Shown here one piece after another: positions 46,281 to 60,025 of a stretch of DNA of 64,000 bases (the first letter of the stretch is position 1; the number at the start of each line of letters is the position of its first letter). Below the pieces are notes generated by a model. That model was not told the DNA's origin and ran no database searches. It worked only from the letters and a program-made list of their open reading frames with translations. Origin of the DNA: Coprinellus micaceus (lineage: Eukaryota; Basidiomycota; Agaricomycetes; Agaricales; Psathyrellaceae); NCBI GenBank assembly GCA_951394405.1, contig OX596344.1, positions 2,757,062 through 2,821,061 on the forward strand. The letters are read 5' to 3'. The translations under genes and the position numbers were made by a program.

Positions 46281-46820
46281 ATCTAGCGCGATATTGGGGC
46301 TAAGGGCGAGAACACGACCGGAAAGAGCCAAGGTAGGGAGGCATACGGAAGGTACGAGTTACAAGCGAGGTCGATATCGGGCACGATGTACTTCACGAGT
46401 GAAAGTGATGAACAGAAGCGTGTATATTGAACGAGAGGAGTACATGGATGCTTGGAGCCAGTGATAGTAAAGATAAGTGTGAGATAGATGGAGAAATTCG
46501 ATTCGAACGTGAGGCTAGGTCAGGTAAGAACGTGGACGAGAAGCGATATAAGTACATGGTATAGGCAGTTAATTATGTTGCAGAGGGTCAGATGAAAGAC
46601 GAGAGATTCAATAATGAGAAGAAGCATATGTGCACGGGGAAGCGATTCCAAGAATGATGAAAGTTCCAGGTTCCACGACGACCTCGCGTCAAGCGAGGGA
46701 TAGCTAGGATCTACGAGTGACGGCAAGGAAACAAAGACGAAGCGGAAAATGGCCATCGATCCTTCGGGGTTTGACCTCTCACAGAGACGGAGGTCGCGCC
46801 TAGAGGAAGTGGCCTTCTAG
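46281..46820. other. Intergenic between convergent genes
   Basis: 3' sides of USP-A and the histidine kinase. No gene supported. Confidence 0.5.
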
Positions 46821-49800
46821 TCAGGAATAATTCGCTACCGGGGGAGGACGCTTCATCAAGTGATGCAGCTCCTTCCTCCCCCCACCCGCCAACTTGTTGA
46901 TCGAGTTCAACAGGTCGCCTCGTCGGAGCGGCTTCGTGATGTGGTCGTCCATACCCGCCTGCAGGCAGCGTTCGCGGTCTCCGATCATGGCGTGGGCAGT
47001 GAGTGCGATGATAGGCGTAGGTGGGAGACCCTTGTGCATCTCGTACGAACGGATGAGCTCGGTCGCCTCCATACCACCCATGAATGGCATCGACACGTCC
47101 ATCTAGGTAAACCCAGTCAGCATACATCCGAGTAGGGTGGGAGAAGAGGAAACGTACAAGAATGATATCGAAAGGCTTGTTCTGAGCCACCCTCGCCTTG
47201 AACGCATCCACCGCCAGACTTCCATTCTCCGCGATCTCGACGCTGTGACCATACTTCTCGAGGATCTTCACGGCCAGCTTTTGGTTGACCAAGTTGTCCT
47301 CGGCGAGCAGGATGTCGAAGGTGACGTCGTTCGGCGCAGAGACCGGGGACACGGTGTTGGATTCCAAGGCGGAGATGAGGGAGGAGGCGAGGTCCTGGGC
47401 GGTGACCGGAGTCGTGATCTGCGACGAGATCGAGTTGTCAAGACACCATTTGACTACGTGGAGGGGGTCAGTACGTAAGCGATGCTAGAAACTCGAACCC
47501 GAGGCACAGGGACTTACGATTAAGACGCGGGAGGCTAGGCGCCAAGATGACGATGGGGATGTACCGGAGGTGCTCCAACTCCCTCAGGTACTCGACGACA
47601 CTCAACGAGTCTACCACGATGGTATCGATGTGAGGGCACGTCTCCTTGTTCCCAACCTCGGTGGACTCGTGGACGACGTACGGCCGGAGGTTGAGCTCGC
47701 GAATGCGGTCGACGACGCCGGTCTTGTCGAAGAGCGTATCTACGAAGAGTATCGTGCGCTTGGCGAAAGGAGCCATTTTGGCGAGCGTCAATTCCATCGA
47801 CGAGTGGTTGATTTGGGAGGTGATCGTGAAATAGAACTTGGAACCCTTCGAGACCTCCGACTCGACCCACATGTTGCCCTGCATGAGCGAGACAAGACGC
47901 TTGGAGATGGATAATCCGAGACCGGTTCCTCCATACTCCTACAGAGCACGTTAATTCGAGGCCGAAAAAGGTAAAGGAAACACGTACTCGGGTGGTAGAG
48001 CCATCGGCCTGACAGAAGGTGTCGAAGATGAGGTTCAACTTGTCCTTCGCGATACCAATACCTGTGTCGGTGACGCAGAACTCGAGGGTGACGCTCTGGT
48101 CGTCGAGAGCCAACAGCCTGCAGGTCAAGCTCACGTGTCTATCCAGAACCGTATCAGCGTCGACTCGAAACCCGACAGCGGAGATCCGAACTCACCCCTT
48201 CCGGTTGACCTTGCTGGGCGTGAACTTGATAGCGTTACCCACCAAGTTCGTGATAACCTGTCGCAGCCTCAGCGAATCGCCGATGAGCTGGTCGGGAATA
48301 TCGGGTTCGACGTCGTAGGTGAGGTCGAGGTGGTTCTGAGACGCGCGAACGACGAGGGTCTTGAGGATGCCGAAGACGGTCTGGCGGAGAGAATAGGTGA
48401 CGGCCTCCATGGTCATTCGTCCGGCCTCGACTGAAGGGAGAAGAAGAATGAACGCGGATCAGTCAACGAACGAGTAACGTCACGAATTCGGTACGCACTC
48501 TTCGAGATATCCAGAATATCATCGATAATGAGGAGTAGAGACCTCGCGAGGGAGTGAACCAACAGCAAGCTCTCCCTCTGACTACGATTAAGATCGCTAT
48601 CGAGCGTCAACTCCGTCATACCAATGATACCGTTCATCGGCGTCCTATCCTCTGTATTAGCCTCCAACGCCTATCGAAACCATATGAAACACTCACCTAA
48701 TCTCGTGACTCATATTCGCCAAAAACTCACTCTTACTCCTATTCGCCAACTCCGCCGCCTCCCTCGCCGCCGTATTCTTCTGGATCGAATCACGCAAGTT
48801 AAACACCATCTGGTTGATCTGGGTCTTCAACGAGTCCATCTCTCCAGAGGCCTCGACAGTGATGAAGCGAGTGAAGTCGCCGTCCATAGCCGCAGCCGAG
48901 ATCTGCGCGAAGCCTCGAACCTGGGTCGTCAAGTTACCGGCCATGGTGTTGACAGAGAGCCTGTAGGGGTGGGGCGAGCATTAACGACGAGATTAGAAGG
49001 AGGGAAAGAAGAAGGAAGGTATGATACGCACGTAATCTCCTGCCAGATACCCTGTACGTTCCCGACCTCAGCCTGAACACCGAGCTTTCCTTCCGTACCG
49101 ACCTCACGAGCGACCTTCTTCACCTCCGCAGCGAAGATAGCCAGCTGGTCAATCATGTCGTTGATGGTGTTCACGAGGCTCAGCATCTCTCCGCTGACAG
49201 AGACACCACCGATCTTCTGAGTGAGGTCTCCACGGGCGACAGCGGTAGTGGCGACGGCGATCGTTCGTACTTGCAAGGTAAGCTAGATCGAGGAAAGTGT
49301 CAGCGTGAAGGATATACGGGGAGAATGAGGGGAAGCGTACGTTGTTCGCCATGACGTTGACGTTATCCGTCAGATCCTTCCAGGTTCCACCGACGTTCGT
49401 CACTCGAGCTTGACCTCCGAGCCGACCCTCCGTTCCGACCTCACGAGCGACACGCGTCACCTCATCGGCGAACACGCTCAAACTACCGGCCCCTCATCAG
49501 CACTCCCGCACTAGATAGGGTAGGGGACATGGGACATACCTCTCCGTCATGCCGTTTACGGTCTCCTTCAACTCCAGTATCTCACCTCTTGCGTCGACGT
49601 CAATCTTCTTTGTCAAGTCTCCGCCAGCGACAGCCTTCGTCACCTGGGCGATGGATCGCACCTGGTTCGTCAAGTTCATGGCCATTAGGTTGACGTTGTC
49701 GGTCAGCGCCTGCACGAAGTCGGGGTCAGCATCGGCACGATCGAATGAATGGTAAGGAAGGAGAGCGAGAGACGGGAATCCAAACGTACCATCCACATTC

Positions 49801-52800
49801 CCTGGACACCCGGTACTCTAGCCTGTCCACCGAGAATACCCTCCGTTCCGACTTCGAGCGACACTCGAGTGACTTCGTTCGCCAACGTATTCAGCTGGGC
49901 CACCATGGAGTTGACGGTCATCTTCAAGTCGAGCATCTCACCTAGGAACGAGCGACGGTCAGCCTCGAGCGGGAGGGGTATAGTGTTGAAGAGAGCCTAC
50001 GTACCCTGCACGTCGACGTTCACGAACTTTGTGAGATCACCCGCGGCGACGGCTTTGGTCACCTCCGAGATGGATCGCACTTGGTCCGTAAGATTGGAAG
50101 CCATTTTCTGTTGGGACGAGCGTCGGAGAGCCGTCAAAGTATGACTTGAATGTAATACGCACGTTGACATTCCTCGTCAAATCAGCCCACGTCCCCTGCA
50201 CACCCTCGACCTTCGCCTGACCTCCCAGGATACCTTGCGTTCCAACTTCGAGCGCGACTCGCGTGACTTCCGACGCGAATGCAGACAGTTGGTCCACCAT
50301 TGAATTGACGGTGCCTAGAAGCGAACGTCAGCAAGGGCTCTGGGAGACCGAATGACGCAACGAGGGTGGGTGGGAGTGGAGCGCATGAAGCGACGGGGAA
50401 GGATAGGGGAGGACCGAACGAAGCGACGAGGAAAGAATGGGAGGAGAACGAAGAAACGCTAACGCACCCTTCAACGTCGACATCTCACCCTCGACCTGAA
50501 TCGTAATCTTCTGACTCAAGTCCCCCTTCGCCACAGCGGTAGTGACCATCGCGATAGACCGTACCTACCCCCAATACGTCAGTCAGCCTTCTACGAACCA
50601 AACACTTAGAAAAGAGAATGAGACATACCTGATCGGTAAGAGACGAACACATCCGATTGACGTTTCTGACGAGCTCGAACCATACTCCTTCGACATCCGG
50701 TACATGCGCTTGACCTCCCAGTTTTCCTATTCACGTCTTCGTCAGCTTTCATCCTTCTCCCGTATTCCGTGGATACGAGGCGGGAAGCAGAGGACGAACG
50801 TACCTTGACTTCCGACCTCCAACGTAACCCTCGTAACCTCCGCCGCTAACGCTCTCAACCGGACGACCATGCTACGTTTCGTTTCGCGTCAGCGTCTCAT
50901 CGTATCGCGAAGCAAGAATGGATGACGACGAAATCGTCTTATAAAAAACGAGAGGAAGAAGAGGTACACACCCATTAACCGTATTCTTCAAGTCCAATAT
51001 CTCACCGCGCGCGTCGACCTCGATCTGTTTACTCAAATCTCCCAGTGCGACCGCTTTCGTGACTTTCGCTATAGACCGGACCTGGAACGAGGGCGTCAGC
51101 GCGAGTTCGTCTGCTTTCCTCCCCTCCTGGTATAATACTCGCCCCTTCCCTCCCAGAGGCGTCTCGAAGAAGGGCACCGGGAGGACGCGTCGAGAGAGAA
51201 GGGTACGAGAGAGAGAGAGGGGAGGATACCCACCTGATTCGTCAAATTCGCCGCCAACTTGTTCACGACGCCCGTAAGTTCTCGCCACGTTCCTTCGACG
51301 TCGAGGACGAGCGCTTGACCGCCGAGTTTGCCTTCCGTTCCGACTCTGAATTTCGGAAGCAGAGTGGGAGATGCGTAGGCGGGGGGTAGGTGTCGGAGAC
51401 GGAGGCGAGGTTCGTCGTCGTGGAGAAGGAAGGAATAAAGGGAAGAGCCGAGTACGGCGAGGATCCAGGATGGAAGGGAAACCGAGGAAGGGAAAATGAT
51501 AAGAAACTCGTCAGCACCAGCTCGAACCGTAGAGAAACGCTCTACGCACTCTTGCGAGACTCGAGTAACCTCCTTCGCAAACTGCCCGAGCTTATCGACC
51601 ATACCGTTGATGACATCCTTGAGTTGAACCATGACCACACCTACAACACACCACTTCGTCAGCTCATGTCCATCTCGTAGAAAGAGGGGTTCTCAATCCA
51701 TCTCGTTTAACCATCCGCCTCGACGACGAAAAGCAGGGAAGCGGGCAGAAGTAAACGGCGAGTCGAAACGAGTCGAAGCGGACGACGCGAGCGGGGACAT
51801 CCAAAACGCAACCCAAAAAACAACACGCACCCTGAACAGGAACCGTAATCTTCTGACTCAAGTCCCCCCTCGCAACCGCATTACACACCCTCGCCACATC
51901 CTGCACCTGCGCCTTCAGCAGCTTCAGCTCCTCCGTCGCCGTCAGCGGGCTCGACTCGGACGAGGAGAGGGCTTCCGCGGAGGCGTAGGCCGAGGTTGGG
52001 GCGGAACCTGTTTGGTCGATGAAGGTGCGTCAATAAACGCATTCTTTTGTATGTATGTATGCACGACGGAGGGGTACGAGGGGGCGACGGGGGTGGAGGG
52101 GGTAGGGGGAGCGAGAGAAAAAGAGAGACGGACGCACCAGAACTAACACTCCCACTCCGACTCCCATCCCTCGTCTCAGGCTCCAACAACCCACCCCCCG
52201 GCGTCAAAATCAACTGCCCACACGCATGACAATGATGCAAATGCCTATGATGCTGCTGCGGCGCGATAGGGACACCCCGCCTCCGCTCTCCGTCGTCGCC
52301 GTAGGGGTACGCCGCGTCGTCTTGCGTATAGTTGGGATAGTTGGGGTAGGCCGAGGAGGAGGAGTCTGCGTCGCCGGACGGGTACGTAGAGCCAGAGTTG
52401 GAGTCGTTGTACGGATAAGCATAAGCCGAAGATGTGTTGTACGGGTACGAAGCCGAAGACGAGTTGTAAGCCGAAGAAGGGTTGCCAGACGGGTAAGTGG
52501 AACCGAAGTCGGAAGAGGGGTTCGTAGCGGTACCCGGGTCGTCGAGGTTCAGCGCGGCCATGGGGTTCTCGAGGGAGGTCGCGGGGGGCGAGAGCGCCGC
52601 GAGGGAGGCGGGTGGGGGTGAGAGGGCTGCGAGGCCGTCGAATGAGAGTGTCATGGGTGGGGAGTCGGTCGTTGCGCCTGTCGATTTAGAGCGTTAGTAT
52701 TTCCGGTTCTCGAGCTTTAGTATCGCCGTTTCTCGGGGTTAGGGGAAGTAAGGTAGGAAAAGAGACGTACCCAACGCCAAAGGAGTCTGCGCGTCCTGCA

Positions 52801-53910
52801 TCCCGCTCGCAAGGGGCGTGCACGGCGCCGAGGCGGGGAAACTCGGGGCGGCGGAGCTCGGGTGGGCGGGGAAGCCGAGGCGTTTTTCGTTCTGTGGGGT
52901 TCGAGAGGGAAGGAGAGGTCGTTAGTATGGAGGTGGAAGGCGGGGAATGGGAAGGGAGTCGTCGAGGAAACGACAAAGAAAGAAAACGAAGAGAAGTCGT
53001 CGATCCGTGAAGAAAACGAGACCGAAGATCACGAAAGAACTCGTCGATCCGTCGAGGAAGATCGACCTCGTCCCAACCACGACACGAAAATAGACCAAGA
53101 AAACGATAACGTACATGCCCCTCCCCATCCTTCCCTCCATGCCCATGCCCGTGTCCATGTCCTCCCCCTACTCCAATTCCTAACCCTCCTCCATGTCCAT
53201 GCCCCCCATGCCCATGTCCCTGCTGCCCCTTCGCCGCGCGGACCCTCTCCTCCGCGACCCACATGCGCTTGGCGATGCTCCCGAGGCTGCGGAGGATTTC
53301 TTCGGTTTCCCAGGATGAGGGGCCGTTGTATCTTTGGAGGGGACGTTAGTATGGGTATTGATACGGAGAGCATGGTAGAGCGGAGAGAAGAGGATGGGAT
53401 GAAGAGGAGAAGGGAGGAGGAGATTAGACGAAGTGAGAAGAGGATCGGCGGAAGGAGAAGACGAGACGACGGGAGGGAAAGCGAAGATGGAAGGACCCTG
53501 GACGATCAGACGCCGAGGATGAGCGCATACAGCGTGGATACGGCGAGGTCGACGATCGACCGGGTATGGGTTCAATCGATAGGCACGCCTCGACCTTCCG
53601 CCGATCGCCTCGCGCCCTCGCCAAGCCAACCCCATCCCCACCACCTCGTATCTCCCCGTCCTAGTCTCCCCAATTCATCTCGAATAGAGGCCAATACAAT
53701 CAAACGGGATGGAACCGAACCGAATGAACTACTCGAAACTCACCTAGGCACCGGAACCGTCGCCCCCGGGTACGGCCCCAACTCGTATATACTCAACAGC
53801 GCAATGAGGTGGCTGTTGAATGGGTCCTGCGGGGGGGACGCCGACGACGCTGACGACGACGGGGCGCCGGGCGGCGGAGGGTCGACGGCGGCGGTGGCCA
53901 TCGTCATCAT
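46821..53910 (-). CDS. nik1: Group III hybrid histidine kinase (Nik1/Os-1 type)
   Basis: Cytosolic osmosensing kinase that signals through a phosphorelay to the HOG MAP kinase; the family is the target of phenylpyrrole and dicarboximide fungicides. Over 20 introns. The N-terminus (ATG 53910) is long and Ser/Pro/Tyr-rich, with His/Gly repeats near 53160-53230. Then come seven HAMP units, each with a core such as [21 protein letters not shown] and a linker such as [10 protein letters not shown]. The kinase H-box is [16 protein letters not shown] with the phospho-His; the N-box is [12 protein letters not shown] boxes are DTGIGIA and [11 protein letters not shown]. The receiver carries LLAEDN, the phospho-Asp in [12 protein letters not shown], and DDHITKPL with the invariant Lys. 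The stop is at 46821. The kinase sits between the two inverted LPMO/USP pairs. The exact N-terminus and total length (about 1,600-1,750 residues) are uncertain. Confidence 0.95.
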
Positions 53911-54239
53911 GCGGCGTTGCTTGGAGAGGGAGGGTGGTTGAATCGTCTTGGCGAGGAGGTGGTGGGTGGTTTTGTGTGGGGTGGGGTGGTGCTGTTGGGC
54001 GTGCGGGTTTGGGGAGAGAGGGAGGAGGAGGGCGGGGTGAGGATGAAGAAAAGAAGGAGGGAGAGAGAGGTGTATGCGTGTGCGGAGATCCGGGGAGGCG
54101 ATACGGGTTGGATAGGCGCCGTAACGTCGAGGTTGATCGTTATCATTCCAACGAGCAGTTACCGTTCCGGCGTGGGTCGTTCATGTCGACGATTCGAGTA
54201 TACGAGCAAGGGGGAGACATAGAGGGAGGAATGGTCAGA

Positions 54240-54297
54240 TATATGCGCTCTCCGGAGTCGAGTAGAACGAAGAATGAAGAAGAAGAGAGCGCATATA
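54240..54297. repeat. 13-bp perfect inverted repeat upstream of the kinase
   Basis: TATATGCGCTCTC at 54240-54252 and its exact reverse complement at 54285-54297, 32 nt apart. It lies about 330-390 bp upstream of the kinase start and could be a protein-binding palindrome or an RNA hairpin in a long 5' leader. Confidence 0.7.
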
Positions 54298-55615
54298 CTC
54301 ACCTAATTCAGACGATACAAGACTCTAAACCCTTTCCTTTCGTTCTTTCTTTGAAGTCTTGCTGTCTTCGACTCTCTCCACGTTCCGTCTTCAACTCGTC
54401 CTCGTCGAGGTCGATGATAGTCGTTAGATCCGATACGGATCTCCCTTCTCTTCCTCCCTACTTCGGGCGGGGTCGGTGTATGCGCTGTAGCGGTAACGTT
54501 GGCGAAAGCGAATCCTCTTCGTCGTTGGGCTCGACGACCAATGGGGCGGCGGCGACGCGGAAGGGTTAGGGTGAGGTGGTGAGGAAAAGGAGAGAGGGAG
54601 AAGAAGCGGACAAGACGAAGAGCGTTCAATTGATTGAGTTGATTGGTCAGTTTGGTCATGGCCATCACCCAATGGTTTTCCACCGGCAACTTCCGGTGAA
54701 TAGATCGGACGGGCGGCCGGGCGCTTTGGCTTTCGAAGTTCCTTTTGTCGTTCCGGGCTCGGCGTCCCTATGTGTCGTCTCCCCCGCTGCGCCGTTCTCC
54801 CCAATGTACCCAATGCGTGTTAAGGTCGGACCCGAGTGTTGGTTCGTATATGAACGACGTGGCGTAAAAGTGGGGAGATACAGGTGCGGGAGAAGGAGAC
54901 GGGCACCGGAGATGACCCCGGTGAACTCCACATCTTCCGTCTTCCTTCGCCCACAATAACCGCGCACCTGCCCTTCCGATCCTGCGCTAATCCCTCTCCT
55001 TCCTTTCTCCTCTGCCTTCTCTTCTTCCTTCCTTCTCCCATTTATATCCAGCTATATATATAACGACCCAAGGGAGGACGCTCGGATCTCGAGAGCTAAG
55101 TTCAAGCTCCCTTTCAACTTTGAATTTGGGGTCGAGGGGGCGGTGAGGGATTAATGACGTCACAGGGCCCAGGCACATCGCGTGAGCTGGCCGAAAGGGG
55201 ATCTTGTCGTTATGGTGAGCGCTCCAAGGTTTTAATTAAAATTTAGGGGACGGGGCGGGGTTCTTGTCCTCCATCCATGTGTCTGCTCCGAGACCGACAC
55301 GACGAGACGAGCGTTCCTTCGAGGCGTTCAACGGGATAGCGAGGGTAGAAAGGTAACGCCGCACGATACGCGATCAGGGCTAGATCGCGCACCGCTCATT
55401 CGCTCAACACATACTCGCGTACACCCTCCATGCACACCTTCTCGTCCACTTCTCGTACAGCCCCACCCTCGAAGCGACGTTCCGTTCCACCTCCACAGCA
55501 CACACAAACACTGACACTCGGTTCTCTTCTCTCGAGCTCTTCGCTTGGTCTTGGTCCCGGTCTCGACTCGCATGACTTACAGGACTCCATCTCGCTTCTC
55601 CAATCCCACTCGTCT

Positions 55616-55638
55616 TCGTTCGTTCGTTCGTTCGTTCG
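55616..55638. repeat. TTCG microsatellite
   Basis: About five to six head-to-tail TTCG units. Confidence 0.8.
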
Positions 55639-56279
55639 GTCCCGTTCTCACCTCTTAGGACTCCACCTAGGTTACCTCCTGCGCGCTGCTCCGCCGAACC
55701 TCATTTCGCAGGACTTCGCCCGGCTTCTAACGTTCTACGATTTTGCTCGAGTTCTCCGCACTGTGTCGTCTCCCTCGGAAAATCCCAACCTAGACAACCC
55801 GGTTCTCTCGAAGAACACGAAATCGAATACACACACCCTCCCCGTCCCCCTTCCTCCCCACATCATCCACCCCCAAACCACAACCCCCCATTCGAAGATC
55901 CAACAACCTGAGGTATAATTAGCCCTTCCTACCTCGGTACACAAGACTAAACCCCACTCCTTCGTTCGGTCCCAGTCTCACCTCGCAGGACTGAAGTCCA
56001 TCTCGGTTATGCATACGCAACCGAAATCGAAAGGGATCCAAAGTGCACCTCGAACAGGACGTCGGACCGGGAAACGCACTGCCGCCTCCGTTCCCCGCCG
56101 TTGAGAGTCATGTCGCATTTGGGCTACGCGTTCCCCGCCGCTCATTTCCCTGAACACAACCTCCCATTCCGGGTACACACCTACAAAGCCCGACCTCGAC
56201 AATGCGCAATACGACACCCCAAAACCCAAAATAACCGGCGTGGAGCGAGTGACTAGGAGTGACTAGGCGTTGGCAACGA

Positions 56280-56415
56280 GGTGTGGAGACTGTTCATCGA
56301 GGAGTGGAGAGTGTGTATCTATGGAACGAAGCGTGGAGACAAAGGAAACGAAGCGTGGAGACCGTTCAACGAGGAGTGGAGACGAAACGAGGTGAGAGGG
56401 AGGTGTGGAGAAGAA
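56280..56415. repeat. Degenerate GTGGAGA-rich tandem repeat
   Basis: The words GTGGAGAC, GAGTGGAGA and AACGAAGCGTGGAGA recur at irregular 15-30 bp steps on the plus strand, suggesting an old minisatellite. Confidence 0.6.
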
Positions 56416-58006
56416 GAAGCGGAACTGGATGTTTTTGAGTGGAGAGCCCGGCGGAGGGATGATCAGGGTTCGTTCGTTTACGCGATTCGAAGCGTGCTTT
56501 GCGTTCGACAGGCCCTTGAACGTACGTACGCACCCGAGTACGGTGTGGATATTGCGGTTTAGGGTCCCAGGGTGTGTGTACTATCCACGTATCGCAGTCC
56601 ACCGACACTCGATCCCAACGGCAGGGACTAGAGTCGGGGCTCACGAGTTCGACGGAGTTCGCGTTGAGATGTACGCACGGAGATCGTATACGGTGAGCTT
56701 TCGAAACCCGGATCCCCTGGGTCTACCGGGGGTGTACCTTCACGTTCTGAAACTGGCTACTGCACTATGATTCAACGGAAAGAAATATATTCGAGCGGGA
56801 AAATGCCTTGCAACGTCGACCCCAAACGACACCAAGAATCGAACAAACCAAGTGTCCGCGCCTCGTCGACGAAAGGTCTAGGACTCGACTCTGCAAAGAA
56901 ACGTCGGTAATGGCACCTTCGGCATTCCCCGAATCGGGCGTCTCTCCCTCCCCTCCTCTGGTCTTGAGTATTGACCACCACATCATTGCGCCGTCCTGAA
57001 TCCCCACTCCGTCTGGAGGTCGATATCTTGGTCCGATATGGAAGGTAATATTTGACTCGTCCTCAGTACTTACGCCATTGCGAATGGGCGTTTCCAGTTC
57101 GGGGGCTACGCTTCGGTCCGTTGAAACTCATGGAGAGTGAGAGTGTCAAGGTCAGTCGAAGAATATCGAGACGCTGAAAATGCCCTCGGTACCTTCCTAA
57201 CTCCCTCTCGCGGTCTATCCGCGGTCGGAGCCATAACGCCAACCTTAGGCCGACCCCGCTAGGCGATGCATAACTTCCACTTTTTCGAGTTCTCTACCCT
57301 AGAATCGCTCGTAAATGTCCTACGAACTCGACCCGTTACATGCACGTCGTCTCCCCGACGAGAACTTGCTGCCGTTTGGGTCTCTTGTTCTACCTCTGTT
57401 GGTCGTCTCGAGCGAATGTATGGCCACCGTCGTCAACACCTACCCCGCTTGCACGCTCGTTTCTGGACTCCATGATGTTGCTTTAGCGGCGCTTCTTTGG
57501 TACGACGGCCTAGGACAGTATTTGACGAGCCTACCAATATGGGAAGAGATGGCTGGTTGACCGATAGCATGTACTCGCAGAGCTTTCGAAAAGATCTAAC
57601 GTTCTATTTGAACGTGGTGTCGTCCAATCACCCTGTCCACCGCGTCGCGTGGCCGCACCTCTACGCTCGGGGCGATGCGAGATACGTTGTATGTCGTTTC
57701 TCGGCAACCGATCCTCTATGAGAGTTGGACGCCCGTGTCCGGGTTGCGGATACCCGGCGGCGAGCTCGGGAGACGGTTGTGTTGGCCTGGGTCAGTATCG
57801 ATACGTTCCCTTCCCGTGTTCTGAGGCCCAGCTCGTTGGAATTCATACCTTAGACCCAGTATCGAAAGCTCGGCGTTGCTTCGTCAGTGCGGCACTCGGC
57901 GGTGCCCGGTCCCTATTCTCCTATAGGAACTCCAAATGTTATTGTAACAAGCCGACACGGACTGCTTCGTACGCGGTCTTTACGGTATATACGTCGGTGG
58001 ATGGTT

Positions 58007-59105
58007 CTACCCGGACAACACTTCTGCGGGAACAAAGAAGAATTCCTATATTCAAGCGGATCAGCGGCTCTCGTTTCTCGGCTGTAGGACGACACTCACC
58101 AACTCCTCCCCCTGCGTGTAATTGCCATTCGCGCTGAATCCAACTGGAACCCAAGGATCGCGTGGTTAGGGACTGCTTATCGGTTCATATATTTGCGTTA
58201 CTCACGTCTGCCTTCGTACCACCCCCCATGAATGGCAACGGGTAGGGGCGTCCCGTCGAGTCCAAGGATCTTTGGGGTGATCATCCCTCCGCTCGCGGAA
58301 TCGTACCTCCACTATCGAGGTCACGGCAGTCAACTTTCAACTCATCTCCACGATTTATGCGAGTAAGAGTGAGGAGAGAGGCTTACGATCGCACTAGCCT
58401 GGAACGGCAGCTCCCTCATTCCATTCGGGTAACACACTGTGAACGCGTTCTCCTTCTGCTGAACCCGTGCGTCGGGCGTCTGGGCGACGTTGATGAAGCC
58501 AATGTAGATGTGCGGCTTGTATCTATTTATCTAGCTTCAGTGACGACGTCCAAAGATAAGAGACAAGGGGACCCACCCGGGGTACGGGTCGACATCGTCC
58601 CGACTCCTCGCGCTAACGCCAAAGTACCTATATAAGTCGGTCCAAAATCCATTCTGCGAGGCGTTTCGCATTTCGTTCAGTACTTCAGCAGTTCTTCACC
58701 TGAAGATGGTCGAGGTGCAGACGTACCAAGATCTCGATATCCGAATCAACCTCCTGCGCTCTCTCCAGGTCGATCTGGACTTGAAGCGGCGTGTCTGTTT
58801 CGGAGGCGATGATATCGGCGTCGTAGTCGTCGAAGAGGGTGGAGAGTGTGACGCCTTTGTCCCAGCCCGGAGCTTTAATTTGGATCGTGCCTTTTGTTCT
58901 GCGGTGTAGATGGGGAGGGTGAGCGAGATGTGGTTGAATTAGGGGAGGATGAAGGCAATTACAGGGCGGCTGAGGATATGTAGTGTCGAGAAACGGGCAT
59001 GCCGAGACGATGTTAGATGGGTCACACCGACGAGGCGAAGATCTTACCGTAACACGGCGAGAGGAATACCGTAAGGCCGAGTAAGGTGGAGAGCGCGAGC
59101 TTCAT
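58007..59105 (-). CDS. USP-B: unrecognised small secreted protein, paralogue of USP-A
   Basis: Eight exons: 59105-59048, 58969-58963 (7 nt), 58898-58727, 58653-58586, 58522-58387, 58311-58206, 58143-58100 and 58045-58007, giving 209 residues. Four internal exons after the micro-exon (172, 68, 106, 44 nt) equal those of USP-A. The signal peptide is MKLALSTLLGLTVFLSP. Conserved blocks include STLFDDYDADIIAS, PLQVQIDLERAQEVDSDIEI, NGFWTDLYRYFGVSAR, QKENAFTVCYPNGM, FQASAIWRYDSASGG and FFVPAEVLSG. TATAAG lies 53-58 bp upstream (59163-59158), the same spacing as in USP-A. Divergent from LPMO copy B. Family and function not recognised. Confidence 0.75.
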
Positions 59106-60025
59106 TCTTCCAGAACGACCTTAATGTTGGGTTCAGCCATGCCAATGCAAATCGCGTCTTATAACGAGCTACCCGAAGAATTCCAAGCATCGACCGCCGT
59201 ACCCGATGTCGTGTCAGGGTACGAGGGTGCTCCGCTCACATGGCCCTCTCGTTTGTATACTCTGAGGTCACAAGAAACCGTCGAGCCCGTCCGAAGACCT
59301 ATGTTCGAGCTTCCTCGAAGTACTAACGTGATATTGGCTCTCTTCCGAATGCTCCTTCGGAATTCTCAAACACCTACTTAAGCGATCATGTTGTCCTCGT
59401 GTCCATAACGAGCATCCGAGGAAATGCCCCTCGACCTCTTAGTCTTCTCGACTACCCCTGGGGAAGCATCCATGAGAGTGGCCACACCTAAGGGGTCTGA
59501 ATCGAACCTCGTAGCACATCACCGAGCATTGCAGTTCTTGACAATGCGAAAACGTCTCCTTGGGCAAATGTACTGTCCTCGTGTATGTCCGAAAAAATCG
59601 CCTCCCGATTTCTTGGACTTCGAAATCACCCCTGGAGAATCGTCGATGAGAGTATTCACCCAGCGCTTTCAATGGGAAATCGCACAAAAGTGATTCCTCG
59701 GGCATCACGGTATTCATGCCAGACAGCGGCACGGGGAAATATGTGTTATCTCGCTTCGGAGAAGTACACACTTATTCAGTAGTACGCGAACAGCGCGAGT
59801 CAGGCTTGAGCCTTCAAGTTCAACCGGAACGAACGCCATATTTGCATTGTTATGTGTTCTACAAGCTACGTCGATTCGCTTGACCTCGACTGTTGCGTCG
59901 GATGTTAGCATGCTACTTTACCTAAATCGATAACGATTGCTTAAAAACACTTTTCATCTATGAGAACCTGGAAATCTCAATCAACCTACATCATACAGGA
60001 TCACCCGTGGAGCACCGGCGCTACG
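59106..60025. promoter_or_regulatory. Bidirectional promoter of USP-B and LPMO-B with conserved blocks
   Basis: 920 bp between divergent starts. Carries the blocks at 59691-59712 and 59727-59740 that match the LPMO-A/USP-A promoter on the other strand, about 286-335 bp upstream of the LPMO-B start. A further motif, ACCCCTGG(G/A)GAA followed by ATGAGAGT, occurs twice (about 59454 and 59630). These are candidates for shared regulator sites. Confidence 0.65.

Larger units (their letters stand above)
53911..58006. other. Long promoter-side region of the kinase, low complexity, no recognised gene
   Basis: Upstream of the kinase. 53950-54100 is G-rich, 54980-55060 pyrimidine-rich. The long frame 55430-55918 (plus) is compositionally biased Ser/Pro and coincides with TTCG repeats, so it is not accepted. 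56770-57720 has several open frames on both strands with no domain. Nothing here can be called a gene with confidence. Confidence 0.4.

Noticed and set aside
46821..53644. Many plus-strand open frames over the kinase (for example 48624-49076, 52862-53941)
   Set aside because: Antisense shadows of the GC-rich kinase exons.
55430..55918. 162-codon Ser/Pro-rich open frame
   Set aside because: Composition follows the TTCG and CT-rich DNA; no start context or conserved block.
56772..57721. Cluster of 60-80 codon frames on both strands
   Set aside because: No domain, no consistent splice sites, and no link to the neighbouring USP-B exons, which end at 58007.
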